A DNA stretch of 64,000 nucleotides from Methylomonas subterranea. GTDB lineage: Bacteria; Pseudomonadota; Gammaproteobacteria; Methylococcales; Methylomonadaceae. The stretch is taken from assembly GCF_024505185.1 (NCBI RefSeq), contig NZ_JANIBJ010000022.1, positions 16,811-80,810 of the forward strand, given 5' to 3'. Position 1 is the stretch's first letter. Every line of letters starts with the position of its first letter. Shown in pieces: positions 9,498 to 18,700 of this stretch. The position numbers were made by a program, and so were the translations under genes. The notes under the pieces were generated by a model. That model was not told where the DNA came from and ran no database searches. It was given only the letters and a program-made list of their open reading frames with translations.

Positions 9498-9809
9498 ATG
9501 GCTAAGCCAGGCAAATTCCGCAAGCTACCACTTGCCGACCGCATCGGCGGCAAGGCAGACCGCCACCGACGGGCGCGCATAAGGCCCAAGCGCAGCCTGT
9601 GGTTCGGCCTGGGCATGTTCGGCTTGGTGGGGTGGGCGGTTATCGTGCCAACCCTGCTGGGTATCGCCGCCGGCATCTGGCTGGACCGTCTGTGGCCCGG
9701 CCGGGTATCGTGGACCTTGACGCTGCTGTTCGGCGGTGTGATATTGGGCTGCAGGAATGCCTGGTATTGGCTGGAACGTGAACGACAGGACAAGCATCAT
9801 GACCAATAA
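9498..9809 (+). CDS. atpQ: N-ATPase membrane subunit AtpQ (AtpI-like)
   Basis: A 103-residue protein starting MAKPGKFRKLPLAD 1 base after atpC. A basic N-terminal tail is followed by two hydrophobic segments (about residues 34-58 and 66-86), as in AtpI-like proteins. AtpQ is specific to the N-ATPase operon; its family is thought to help c-ring assembly or cation supply. The end overlaps the start of atpR. Confidence 0.82.
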   Translation: MAKPGKFRKLPLADRIGGKADRHRRARIRPKRSLWFGLGMFGLVGWAVIVPTLLGIAAGIWLDRLWPGRVSWTLTLLFGGVILGCRNAWYWLERERQDKHHDQ

Positions 9810-10092
9810 TCTCGCCATCGCCGCCGACTGGCTGATGGCCGCAAGCGTGGGCGTATTACTGGGCTGCGTGTATTTCGGCGGTCTGTGGCTGACCATTCGC
9901 CGGCTAGCGCATGCCCGGCAACCCGGTTTGCACATGCTGGCCAGCCTGCTGCTGCGCCTGGCCTTGCTGGCCTGGGGGCTTTACCTGCTGACCGACGGCC
10001 ATTGGCAACGCTTTGCGGCCGCGCTGGCCGGTTTATTGCTCGCCCGCTGGTGGTGGATACGCCGCATTGCTCCCACCGGAGCCGAACGATGA
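9799..10092 (+). CDS. atpR: N-ATPase membrane subunit AtpR
   Basis: A 97-residue protein with three hydrophobic segments. The ATG at 9799 (MTNNLAIAADW) overlaps the end of atpQ. Conserved position in the operon between atpQ and atpB identifies it. AtpR is known only from N-ATPase operons and is proposed to assist assembly of the membrane sector. It overlaps atpB by ATGA. Confidence 0.8.
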   Translation: MTNNLAIAADWLMAASVGVLLGCVYFGGLWLTIRRLAHARQPGLHMLASLLLRLALLAWGLYLLTDGHWQRFAAALAGLLLARWWWIRRIAPTGAER

Positions 10093-10787
10093 AGCTGAGC
10101 AGCGACGGCACCATCCTGGCCTGGTTCGGCCCGTGGCCGATCAATGCCACCCTAGCCTACACCTGGCTGGTCATGGCCGTTTTGGTGCTGACATCCTTTC
10201 TGGTCACCCGGCGTTTGCAAGACGAGCCGAACATGAGCCGCTGGCAAAATCTGCTGGAAATACTGGTCGACGGCCTACGCGAGCAGATTCGCCAAACCAG
10301 TTGCCAGGATCCCGGCCCCTATCTGCCTTTCGTCGGCACGCTGTTTCTGTTCATCGCCGTGTCCAATCTATTGGCCATCGTACCCGGTTACGCGCCGCCG
10401 ACCGCCTCCTTGTCCACCACCGTGGCGTTGGCCCTGGCGGTTTTCGCCGCCGTGCCGATTTACGGCATCGCCCAGCGCGGCGTACGCTCCTATCTGGCCG
10501 ACTATCTGAAGCCCTCGTTTTTTTTGCTGCCGCTCAACATCCTGAGCGAAGTTTCCCGCACCCTGGCCTTGGCCGTGCGCCTATACGGCAACATGATGAG
10601 CGGCACTATCATCGGCGGCATCCTGCTGGGCATCGTGCCGCTATTTTTCCCCGTGGTGTTGCAGTTCCTCGGGCTGATCACCGGACTGGTGCAGGCCTAC
10701 ATCTTTGCCGTGCTGGCGATGGTATTTATTGCCTCGGCGCAAGCCGCCCGGGATGAACGCAAGCCTACTCAAACCTTTGGAGATTGA
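10089..10787 (+). CDS. atpB: N-ATPase subunit a
   Basis: A 232-residue integral membrane protein. The signature helix contains the essential stator arginine, Arg164, in LAVRLYGNMMSG, which faces the c-ring carboxylates during ion passage. Further conserved pieces are NLLAIVPGYAPPTASLSTT and LQAYIFAVLAMVFI-like sequence near the end. The start overlaps the atpR stop by ATGA. Confidence 0.92.
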   Translation: MKLSSDGTILAWFGPWPINATLAYTWLVMAVLVLTSFLVTRRLQDEPNMSRWQNLLEILVDGLREQIRQTSCQDPGPYLPFVGTLFLFIAVSNLLAIVPGYAPPTASLSTTVALALAVFAAVPIYGIAQRGVRSYLADYLKPSFFLLPLNILSEVSRTLALAVRLYGNMMSGTIIGGILLGIVPLFFPVVLQFLGLITGLVQAYIFAVLAMVFIASAQAARDERKPTQTFGD

Positions 10788-10788
10788 T

Positions 10789-11076
10789 ATGTCCGAACTC
10801 GGTCCCGACCTCATCATAGGCGCCGTATCCATTTTCACCGCCGGCATCACCATGGCCATCGGCAGCATTGCGCCGGCCCTGGGCGAAGGCAAGGCGGTTG
10901 CGGAAGCCTTGAACGCCATCGCCCAACAACCGGATGAAGCCCCGACCCTGACCCGCACGCTGTTCGTCGGCATGGCGATGGTCGAATCGACCGCCATTTA
11001 TTGTCTGGTGGTCAGCATGATTTTGATTTTCGCCAATCCGTTCTGGGAGTATTTCATCGGCAAGGCCGGAGGCTGA
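10789..11076 (+). CDS. atpE: N-ATPase c-ring subunit with sodium-type ligands
   Basis: A 95-residue hairpin of two transmembrane helices. A GGAG ribosome binding site precedes ATG 10789. The outer helix carries Glu66-Ser67-Thr68 and Tyr71, spaced like Glu65, Ser66, Thr67 and Tyr70 of the Na-binding Ilyobacter c-ring. The inner helix has Glu33 where Ilyobacter has Gln32, the two-carboxylate arrangement reported for N-ATPases. The sequence therefore predicts Na transport, though coupling ion has to be shown by experiment. Confidence 0.92.
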   Translation: MSELGPDLIIGAVSIFTAGITMAIGSIAPALGEGKAVAEALNAIAQQPDEAPTLTRTLFVGMAMVESTAIYCLVVSMILIFANPFWEYFIGKAGG

Positions 11077-11079
11077 GCC

Positions 11080-11895
11080 GTGCGGATCGACTGGCTGACG
11101 GTCGGCGCCCAATGGATCAATTTTCTGCTCCTGATGTGGCTGCTGCGGCGTTATTTGTATCAACCCATCCTGCGGGCCATGGATAAGCGCCAGCAGACCA
11201 TTGCGGCCCGCTCGGCGGCGGCGGCCGAAAAATCCGCGCGGGCCGAACAGCTGGCTCGCGACTATCTCGACAAACTAGCCGAGCTGGATGCGCGACGGGC
11301 AGAACTGCTGCTTGCGGCCAGGGCAGCCGCCGATGCCGAGCGGACCAAGCTGATGGAACAGGCCCGGGCCGATGCCAAGGCCGAGTCGGACCAATGGCGG
11401 CGCGATCTCGCGCGGGAAAAAACCGACTTCCAGCGCCAAATCAACCGCCAACTTGGCGGCCTGATAACCGCCACCGCCCGTAAAGCCGTGCAAGAGTTGT
11501 GCAGCAAGCCTTTGGAGCAAGCCCTGTGCGACCGGTTTCTGGAACGCTTGCAACAGTTGCCGGCCGAGGAAAAGCGCCTGTTTACCGAACCGCACCCTGG
11601 AGAACTGCTGCTGGCCAGCAGTTTTGAACTCGATGCCGCGCAGCGGAACCGCTTCGAGTCCGCGCTGCGCGACATCCTGGCCAACGATGTATCGCTGCGT
11701 TTCGAAACGCTGCGGAATAGCAGTTTTGGCGTAGTGTTGAGCAGCGCCGACCACACGCTGGAATGGCAACTGGAACGCTATTTCGCCGAACTGCAAGCCG
11801 AACTGGACGCCACGCTGACTCAAACCGAACGAAAGCCGCCGGCAGATGCCGAACCCGGCCTGAACCTTGAATTTCCTCAAGCGTTACCGGAATGA
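11080..11895 (+). CDS. atpF: N-ATPase subunit b with delta-like C-terminal region
   Basis: GTG start at 11080, 3 bases after atpE. A single N-terminal membrane helix (INFLLLMWLLRRYLY) is followed by a long charged coiled coil (about 40-140), the b-type stator stalk. At 271 residues it is about 110 longer than an ordinary b subunit; the extra part (about 165-250) resembles the C-terminal half of delta/OSCP. No separate atpH gene is present in the operon, so this protein probably serves as both b and delta. Confidence 0.85.
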   Translation: MRIDWLTVGAQWINFLLLMWLLRRYLYQPILRAMDKRQQTIAARSAAAAEKSARAEQLARDYLDKLAELDARRAELLLAARAAADAERTKLMEQARADAKAESDQWRRDLAREKTDFQRQINRQLGGLITATARKAVQELCSKPLEQALCDRFLERLQQLPAEEKRLFTEPHPGELLLASSFELDAAQRNRFESALRDILANDVSLRFETLRNSSFGVVLSSADHTLEWQLERYFAELQAELDATLTQTERKPPADAEPGLNLEFPQALPE

Positions 11896-11910
11896 AGGCC
11901 AGGAAAGCAC

Positions 11911-13434
11911 ATGTTGAATGAAGCCATGGCCAGCACCACCGCCGCGCTGACACAACTGTTGGCAAAGCATCGGGCCGAATTATCGGCACGGGAAACCGGC
12001 AGCGTCCTCCAGATAAGCCACGGCGTGGCGCTAGTGGACGGTTTGCCCGGCGTACAGGCCATGGAATTGGTCGAATTCGAGGCCGGCCTGTTCGGTTTGG
12101 CCTTCGACCTGGATCCCGAACAAATCGGCGTCGTGTTATTGGACGCCGGCGCGGCTATCGTCGCCGGCAGCCGAGTGCGGCGTAGCGGCCGGGTAGCTGA
12201 CGTGCCGGTGGGCACGGCCTTGCTGGGCCGGGTCGTCAACGCCCTGGGCCAGCCGCTGGACGAACAAGGACCGTTGACCACATGCGAACGCAGCCCCATC
12301 GAACGGGAGGCCCCCGCGATACTGGAGCGTGCGCCCGTCACCGAACCCTTGCAAACCGGCATCAAAGTCATAGACGCCGCCATCCCCATCGGCCGCGGCC
12401 AACGCCAACTCATCGTCGGCGACCGCCAGACCGGCAAGACCGCCATTGCCTTGGCCACCCTGGTCAATCAGCGCCATAGCGATGTGGTCTGCGTCTATTG
12501 CGCTATCGGCCAGCGCGGCGATGCGGTGGCGCGCGCCATCGAAACCTTGCGTACCGAACAGATAATCCGGCAAACCGTTGTCGTGGTGGCGGCCGCCGAA
12601 GACCCGCCCGGCCTGCAGTTCATCACACCCTACGCCGCCACCAGTATCGCCGAATATTTCATGCGGCTGGGCCGCGACGTGGTGATCGTCTACGACGACC
12701 TGACCCATCACGCCCTGGCCTACCGGGAACTTTCCCTGCTGCTACGGCGTCCGCCCGGCCGCGAGGCCTACCCCGGCGATATTTTCCATATTCACGCCCG
12801 CTTGCTGGAACGCGCCACCCGCCTGGCGGCCGGCGGTTCGCTGACGGCCATGCCCATCATGGAAATCGAAGCCGAAAATCTGGCCGCCTACATCGCCACC
12901 AATCTGATTTCCATTACCGACGGCCAGATTTACTTGTCGCCGGAGCTGTTTCACAAAGGCTTGTTGCCGGCCGTGGATGTCGGCAAGTCCGTGTCCCGGG
13001 TCGGCGGCAAGGCGCAATTGCCGGCTTACCGGCTGGTGGCCGGCGTCTTGAAACTGTATTACGCCCAATTCGAGGAATTGGAAATGTTCGCCCGCTTCGG
13101 CACCCGGCTGGATAAAAGTACCCGGCAAATTCTGGATCGCGGCCAGCGGGTACGCGAAATCCTTAAGCAACCGGAGCGGGCAGCCTTGAGCCCTTTCGAG
13201 CAAATCCTGGTGCTGCTGGCCGTAACCGAAGGCTTGTTCGATGCCGTCCCCTTGCACGACGTCGCCCAGGCCGAATTGATGCTGAGAGCTGTCGCCACCC
13301 GCCAGTTGGCCGCTCTCGGACAGCGCGTTCAGCGTGGCGAAACCTTGACCGGCGACGATCGCGCGGCACTGCTTGGCGCGGCACAACAAGCGCTGGCGAC
13401 GAGAGAGGCGGATGGAAACCGAACAAACCCTTAG
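11911..13434 (+). CDS. atpA: N-ATPase alpha subunit
   Basis: A 507-residue alpha subunit with the non-catalytic nucleotide site GDRQTGKT (about 170-177), [13 protein letters not shown], and the alpha signature around [21 protein letters not shown]. The arginine finger region [15 protein letters not shown] is present. It lies 15 bases after atpF and its 3' end overlaps atpG by 23 bases. Confidence 0.94.
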   Translation: MLNEAMASTTAALTQLLAKHRAELSARETGSVLQISHGVALVDGLPGVQAMELVEFEAGLFGLAFDLDPEQIGVVLLDAGAAIVAGSRVRRSGRVADVPVGTALLGRVVNALGQPLDEQGPLTTCERSPIEREAPAILERAPVTEPLQTGIKVIDAAIPIGRGQRQLIVGDRQTGKTAIALATLVNQRHSDVVCVYCAIGQRGDAVARAIETLRTEQIIRQTVVVVAAAEDPPGLQFITPYAATSIAEYFMRLGRDVVIVYDDLTHHALAYRELSLLLRRPPGREAYPGDIFHIHARLLERATRLAAGGSLTAMPIMEIEAENLAAYIATNLISITDGQIYLSPELFHKGLLPAVDVGKSVSRVGGKAQLPAYRLVAGVLKLYYAQFEELEMFARFGTRLDKSTRQILDRGQRVREILKQPERAALSPFEQILVLLAVTEGLFDAVPLHDVAQAELMLRAVATRQLAALGQRVQRGETLTGDDRAALLGAAQQALATREADGNRTNP

Positions 13435-14284
13435 ACACCGCATCGGCACGGTTCGCGACCTGCACGCCATCGTCCGCACCCTGAAAGCCCTGGCCGCCGT
13501 CAACGTCCGCCAATGCGACGCAGCGTTGAACGCCCTGCGCGACTACACCCAAACCGTGGAACTGGGTCTACGGGCCGTGCTGAGATACAACGCCGTCAAA
13601 ACACCAGATACAATCCGTCCGCCGGCGCGGCTGGCGGCGTTGATCTTTGGTTCGGATGTAGGCTTGTGCGGGCGCTTCAACGAAGAACTGGCCGCCTTTT
13701 CGCTGGCGCAAATGCGGGATTTGCCAAGCCAGCCGGCCGAGCGCGCGGTCCTGGCGATTGGCTCGCGCATCCAGACCCGACTGATAGAGCTTGGCCATCC
13801 GGTGGCGGATACGCTGCCCACACCCGGCTCCGCGTCCGCCATCGGCGCAACTGTCCGGCTGTTGCTGGAAAAAGTCGAGGCATGGCGGGAACAAGGCATG
13901 CAGCGGGTGCTGCTGTTCTATAGCCAGTCCGGCTCGCCAACCCTGCTGCAATTGATCCCTGTCGATCTGAACCGATTCGGCCGCCCGAACCGGACGCCCT
14001 GGCCCAGCCGGACCCTGCCCCGCCACACGCTGGATGACGAGCCCTTGTTGGCGGCCTTGATTCGGCAACATCTGTTCATTTGCCTGTTTCGCGCCTGCGC
14101 GGAATCCTCGGCTTCGGAACATCAAATGCGCCTGCGTACCACCCAGGCAGCGGAAAAAAATATACAGGAAACACTAGACGCACTGGAGGCTGAATTCCGC
14201 ATGCGCCGCCAGGACAGCATCGATGCGGAATTGCTGGAAATCGGCGCCGGCTTCGAAGCGGTTAAAAACGACCGGAATGGCTGA
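13412..14284 (+). CDS. atpG: N-ATPase gamma subunit
   Basis: A 290-residue gamma subunit, the central shaft. ATG 13412 has a GAGAGAGG ribosome binding site inside the atpA end. The N-terminal helix ([21 protein letters not shown]) and the [13 protein letters not shown] segment match the family, as does the C-terminal helix with [20 protein letters not shown]. It closes the operon; no terminator hairpin with a T-run follows, but a MITE-like palindrome starts about 140 bases downstream. Confidence 0.9.
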   Translation: METEQTLRHRIGTVRDLHAIVRTLKALAAVNVRQCDAALNALRDYTQTVELGLRAVLRYNAVKTPDTIRPPARLAALIFGSDVGLCGRFNEELAAFSLAQMRDLPSQPAERAVLAIGSRIQTRLIELGHPVADTLPTPGSASAIGATVRLLLEKVEAWREQGMQRVLLFYSQSGSPTLLQLIPVDLNRFGRPNRTPWPSRTLPRHTLDDEPLLAALIRQHLFICLFRACAESSASEHQMRLRTTQAAEKNIQETLDALEAEFRMRRQDSIDAELLEIGAGFEAVKNDRNG

Positions 14285-14422
14285 GTTTTCCCTGAGGTCT
14301 TGCGGCCCCGTAATGCTTGCGATTGCCGATCGACTCGGCCAAATTGCGGCTGGACCGATTCGACACCGCTTTCAGGGGACCGCCGGAGATATTGGCATGC
14401 GGCGCATGTTGTTGAGCTCAAG

Positions 14423-14510
14423 ACCGTAAGGCGGATTCGAAGCGGTAACGACAATCCGCCAAAACCTCGAAACCACCCGGCGTTTTGCTAGCGCGAAAAC
14501 GCCCTACGGT
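14423..14510. repeat. MITE-like element downstream of the N-ATPase operon
   Basis: Outer inverted ends ACCGTA and TACGGT enclose two internal palindromes, GGCGGATT/AATCCGCC and GGCGTTTT/AAAACGCC. The left end (accgtaaggcggattcg) resembles that of the elements at 4761, 5233 and 6375 (gccgtaaggtgcaatcg), so these probably form one family. The rest of the gap 14285-14647 shows no gene. Confidence 0.7.
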
Positions 14511-14647
14511 CCTTCATGGCAATATATTGCGTTATCGCCTAAACTTCACGGACTGCCGCTGCAGCATCCTATTTGTTACCGCTATCAGGCTGGCATTTAT
14601 AGGTTCAATTTGCGTCGAAGGCCTGCCGAATCCCGGGAAATTTAATT

Positions 14648-15703
14648 ATGTTTAAAAACAGCCGTATTTTGATTGTCGACGATGTGGTCGACAATATCAG
14701 GGTAGCCATGAATATCCTGAAGGAAGGCAATTACGAATTTTCCTTTGCCAATAACGGTACCGAAGCGCTACGGCTGGTTATCGACGAACCCAAGGGTTTC
14801 GATCTGATCCTGCTGGACATCATGATGCCCAGCCTCAACGGCTTTGAAGTCTGCCAGCTATTGAAAGCCAACCCGGTCACCAGGGACATACCGGTGATAT
14901 TTTTAACCGCCAAGGTCGATGTGGACTCGGTCAGCAAGGGCTTCGAACTGGGCGGAGTGGATTACATCACCAAGCCGTTTCATGCCAGCGAACTGCTGGC
15001 CAGGGTCAAGACTCATCTGGAACTCTATCAGGCCAAACAAACGCTGATAAAACACAATCTCGATCTCACAACCAAGGCCAGCTTCGAAAAGGTGCGCCTG
15101 TTGAGCGAACTGGAAGACAGCCAGAAGGAAATGATTTTCATCCTGGCCGAATTGATGGAATCCACTTCCGACGAAACCGGCAAGCACATCAAACGGGTGG
15201 CGGAAAACTCGGCCTTGCTGGCCAAATACCATCCCTGTCTGAACGAAGAAGATATGGAAATTCTCTACCACGCCTCGCCGATGCACGACATCGGCAAAAT
15301 GACCATTCCGCTGGAGATTCTGCACAAGGCCGGCCGCTATACCGAGGAGGAATTCGTGCTCATGAAGCAACACACCTCCAACGCCCACCAATTGCTATCG
15401 CATTCCAACCGCAAGCTGATCAAGGCCGCCGCCATCATCGCCCACGAACATCATGAAAAATGGAACGGCAACGGTTATCCGCGCGGCCTGAAGGGCGCGG
15501 AGATTCATATTTACGGCCGCATCGTGGCGCTGGCCGACGTATTCGACGCCCTGACTCATAAACGCCACTACAAGGACGCCTGGGACATCGATACAGCGGT
15601 CAACTACATTGTCGAGCACCGGGAAACCCAGTTCGACCCTGAACTGGTGGATATTTTTCAAGCCCATCTGGACGAGTTCATCGCCATCGCCCGATCCAAA
15701 TAA
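14648..15703 (+). CDS. Response regulator with HD-GYP phosphodiesterase domain
   Basis: A 351-residue two-domain protein. Residues 1-125 are a receiver domain with the acidic pocket (VDD, residues 10-12), phosphoacceptor Asp57 and Lys109-region KPF motif. A short coiled linker leads to an HD-GYP domain (about 165-345) with MHDIGK, the HEHHEKWNGNGYP motif and ALADVFDALT, so the metal site looks intact. The likely activity is phosphorylation-controlled hydrolysis of cyclic di-GMP. The large hybrid kinase starts 20 bases after the stop and is the probable partner. Confidence 0.9.
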   Translation: MFKNSRILIVDDVVDNIRVAMNILKEGNYEFSFANNGTEALRLVIDEPKGFDLILLDIMMPSLNGFEVCQLLKANPVTRDIPVIFLTAKVDVDSVSKGFELGGVDYITKPFHASELLARVKTHLELYQAKQTLIKHNLDLTTKASFEKVRLLSELEDSQKEMIFILAELMESTSDETGKHIKRVAENSALLAKYHPCLNEEDMEILYHASPMHDIGKMTIPLEILHKAGRYTEEEFVLMKQHTSNAHQLLSHSNRKLIKAAAIIAHEHHEKWNGNGYPRGLKGAEIHIYGRIVALADVFDALTHKRHYKDAWDIDTAVNYIVEHRETQFDPELVDIFQAHLDEFIAIARSK

Positions 15704-15723
15704 CCCAGCAGCATCCGACGGCA

Positions 15724-18700
15724 TTGGAGTCCCAGTTGCATATCCGCTCCTTCGCCAAGCGCTGTTTCCCATCACTGATGCGCTTGCCGCTAGTGGCTTG
15801 GCTATTGTTTGCCTGCTGGCCGGCCGCCGCCGAACTCGACAAAGTCAGCATCCAACTCAAATGGCAACACAGCTTTCAATTCGCCGGCTATTACGCCGCC
15901 ATCGAGCAAGGTTATTACCGCGAGGAAGGCCTGGACGTCAGCCTGAAGGAAATCGATTTTAAGCAGGATTTTGTCGAGCAGGTATTGCGCGGCGATTCCG
16001 AATACGGGGTGTCCGACAGCACCCTGTTGATATACCGCTTGAAAGGCGCCCCGGTAGTGCTGGTAAACCAGTTTTTTCAGCACTCTCCGCTGGTTTTCCT
16101 GTCCCGCCGCGAGTCCGGCATCGTCAGTCCGTATGAGATGGCCGGTAAAAAACTGGCCTTCAATACCACCAATCAGGGCGACGCCTCATTAAACGCACTG
16201 CTGCTGAAAACCCTGGGCGACTTGCAAAAAGTCAAGGAAGTCGACTTCAACGACAACGTGTACCGGGATTTTGCCGCCGGCAAAATCGACGTGGTCTCCG
16301 CCTACTCGACCTCGCAGCCTTTTCTGCTGAGACAGCAAGGCATAGAGGTCAACATCATAGACCCGCAAAACTACGGTATCGACTTTTACGGCGACAATTT
16401 TTTTACCACCCAAAAAGAACTGACCGAACATCCGGCCCGGGTCGCCGCCATGAGCCGGGCCACCGTCAAGGGCTGGCAATATGCCTTGGAGCATCCCGAG
16501 CGCATCATCGAATTGATCGGCAAACGCTACAACACCGATCTGTCTCCGGCGCATTTGAAATACGAGGCGGATGCCACCCGCCAGATGATCATTCCGGAAT
16601 GGGTGCCGCTCGGCGCCATAGACCCCGGCCGTTATCGCATGAGCGCGGAGTATTACCGCAGACTGGGGTTTACCGAAACCAATAATGTAGACAACGATTT
16701 TTTCTATCGCCCCAATCTGCTGGAAGCCGCCGCATCGCTGCCCTTGAGCGCGGAAGAAAAAGCCTGGATTCGCGAGCATCCCGTGGTGATATACGGCGCG
16801 GAAAGGGATTGGCCGCCCTACGATTTTGTCGACGACCAAGGCAAACACAGCGGATTGAGCGCGGACCTGTTGCAACTGATAAGCCAATACAGCGGCTTGG
16901 TATTTCAGGCCAAAATCGGCGACTGGGAATCATTGCTGAGCCAGGCCAAGACAGGCGAAATCGACCTACTGCCGGCGCTGTTTCATAACGCAGAACGCGC
17001 GGCTTACCTGGACTTTTCCAAGCCTTACCAGCAAATTCTGGCCTATTTTTTTATTCACGAGTCGGTACTGGCCCTCAATCTGGAAGATTTGAACGGCAGG
17101 ATCATCGCCATCCCCAAGGGATTTGCCCAAATCGACGAGGTGAAACAACGTTTTCCCCGGCTAAAGATCTTGGAAACCGAAAACCTGATGGCGGCGATTC
17201 AGGCGGTGCTGGAAAGAAAGGCCGACGTGTTGCTGGAGACCTACCCGGTCATGAACTATTTGCTGCGGCAAAACAGCATCGGTTCCATCCGCCCCTTCAA
17301 GCCGCTGCCGTCCGGCGAAAGCCGCCAACTGCACATGGCCGCCAACCGCGAACGGCCGTTGTTGTTGTCCATCGTGCAAAAAGCCCTGGAGGCGATTCCG
17401 CCCACGGAACTGCAGAACCTGAGCAACCGTTGGCTGGGTTACACGGAATCTCCCCGCGACGATTTCGCACTGACCGCCGCCGAGCGGCAGTGGCTGGCGG
17501 AACATCCGCTGATCCGCTTCAGCGGCGATCCCAACTGGCTGCCTTATGAAGCGTTCGACAGCAACGGCCGCTATATAGGCATCGTTTCGGAATATTTACA
17601 GTTGATAGAACGCAAACTCGGCATTCAATTCGACATCGTGCCGGTCGGCAGCTGGCGCGAAGCTGTCGACATGGCCAAGCGCGGCGACATCGACGTACTG
17701 TCGGAAACGGTGGACTCCGATTTACGCTCCCAGCTCAGCTTTACCCAGGCTTACTTAAGCAGCCCGGTGGTGATCGTGATGCGCGATAACGAGGAATATG
17801 TCGATACGATTGCCCAGATCAAACAGCGCCGGCTGGCCGTCATCAAGGACTACGGCTACAACCCAGCCATTTTCCAGGCCTATCCCGATATCCGCTTCGA
17901 AACGGTCGACACCGTTCAAGCCGGTTTGACGGCGGTTTCGACCGGTCAAATCGATGCCTTGCTCTGCACGCTGGCCCAGGCCAGCTATCATATCGGCGAT
18001 CAAGGCATCAACAATGTCCGCATCGTCGGCAAAACCGAGTTCACCACCCAATTGGGCTTCGGCATCCGTAAGGACTACGCTCCGCTGGTGGAATTGTTCA
18101 ACCGGGCCCTGAATGCCATCAGCCAGGGCGAGCGGCAACGGATAGGCGACCATTGGGGCAAGGAACGCTTCGCCGCCCGCACCGACTATTGGTTACTGGC
18201 GAAAATCGTCGGCGCGTTTCTGATTGCCCTGCTGTTGATTGCGGCCTGGAATCGCAAGCTCAGCCGCGAAGTGGCCCGCCGCAAACGCAGCGAACAACAG
18301 GTGCGCCTGTTGAACCAACGTTTCGAACTGGCGGCCGGGGTGGTTTCGCTGGGAGTCTGGGAGCTGGATTTGACTGTGCCCAAACGCTTGATTTTCGACG
18401 CCAAAATGTTCGAACTGTACGGCATGTCAGCGCAACAGCCGCCGAAATTGGAGAATTGGTTGCAATACCTGCATCAGGAGGATAGACCCTTGCTGCTGCG
18501 CAGCATCGAAAAACTGCAACAAAGCCGGTGCGAAGACCATATCGAGTTCCGTATCGTCCGCCCCGACGGCGAAACCCGCACTCTTTACTGCGGCGCCCGT
18601 AGCGTGGAAGCGGACAATGAGCCGGTCAAAATTACCGGCGTGAATTGGGACATTAGCCAACGTAAACAGATCGAAGCCGCCCTGCACAAAGCCAAGCAGC

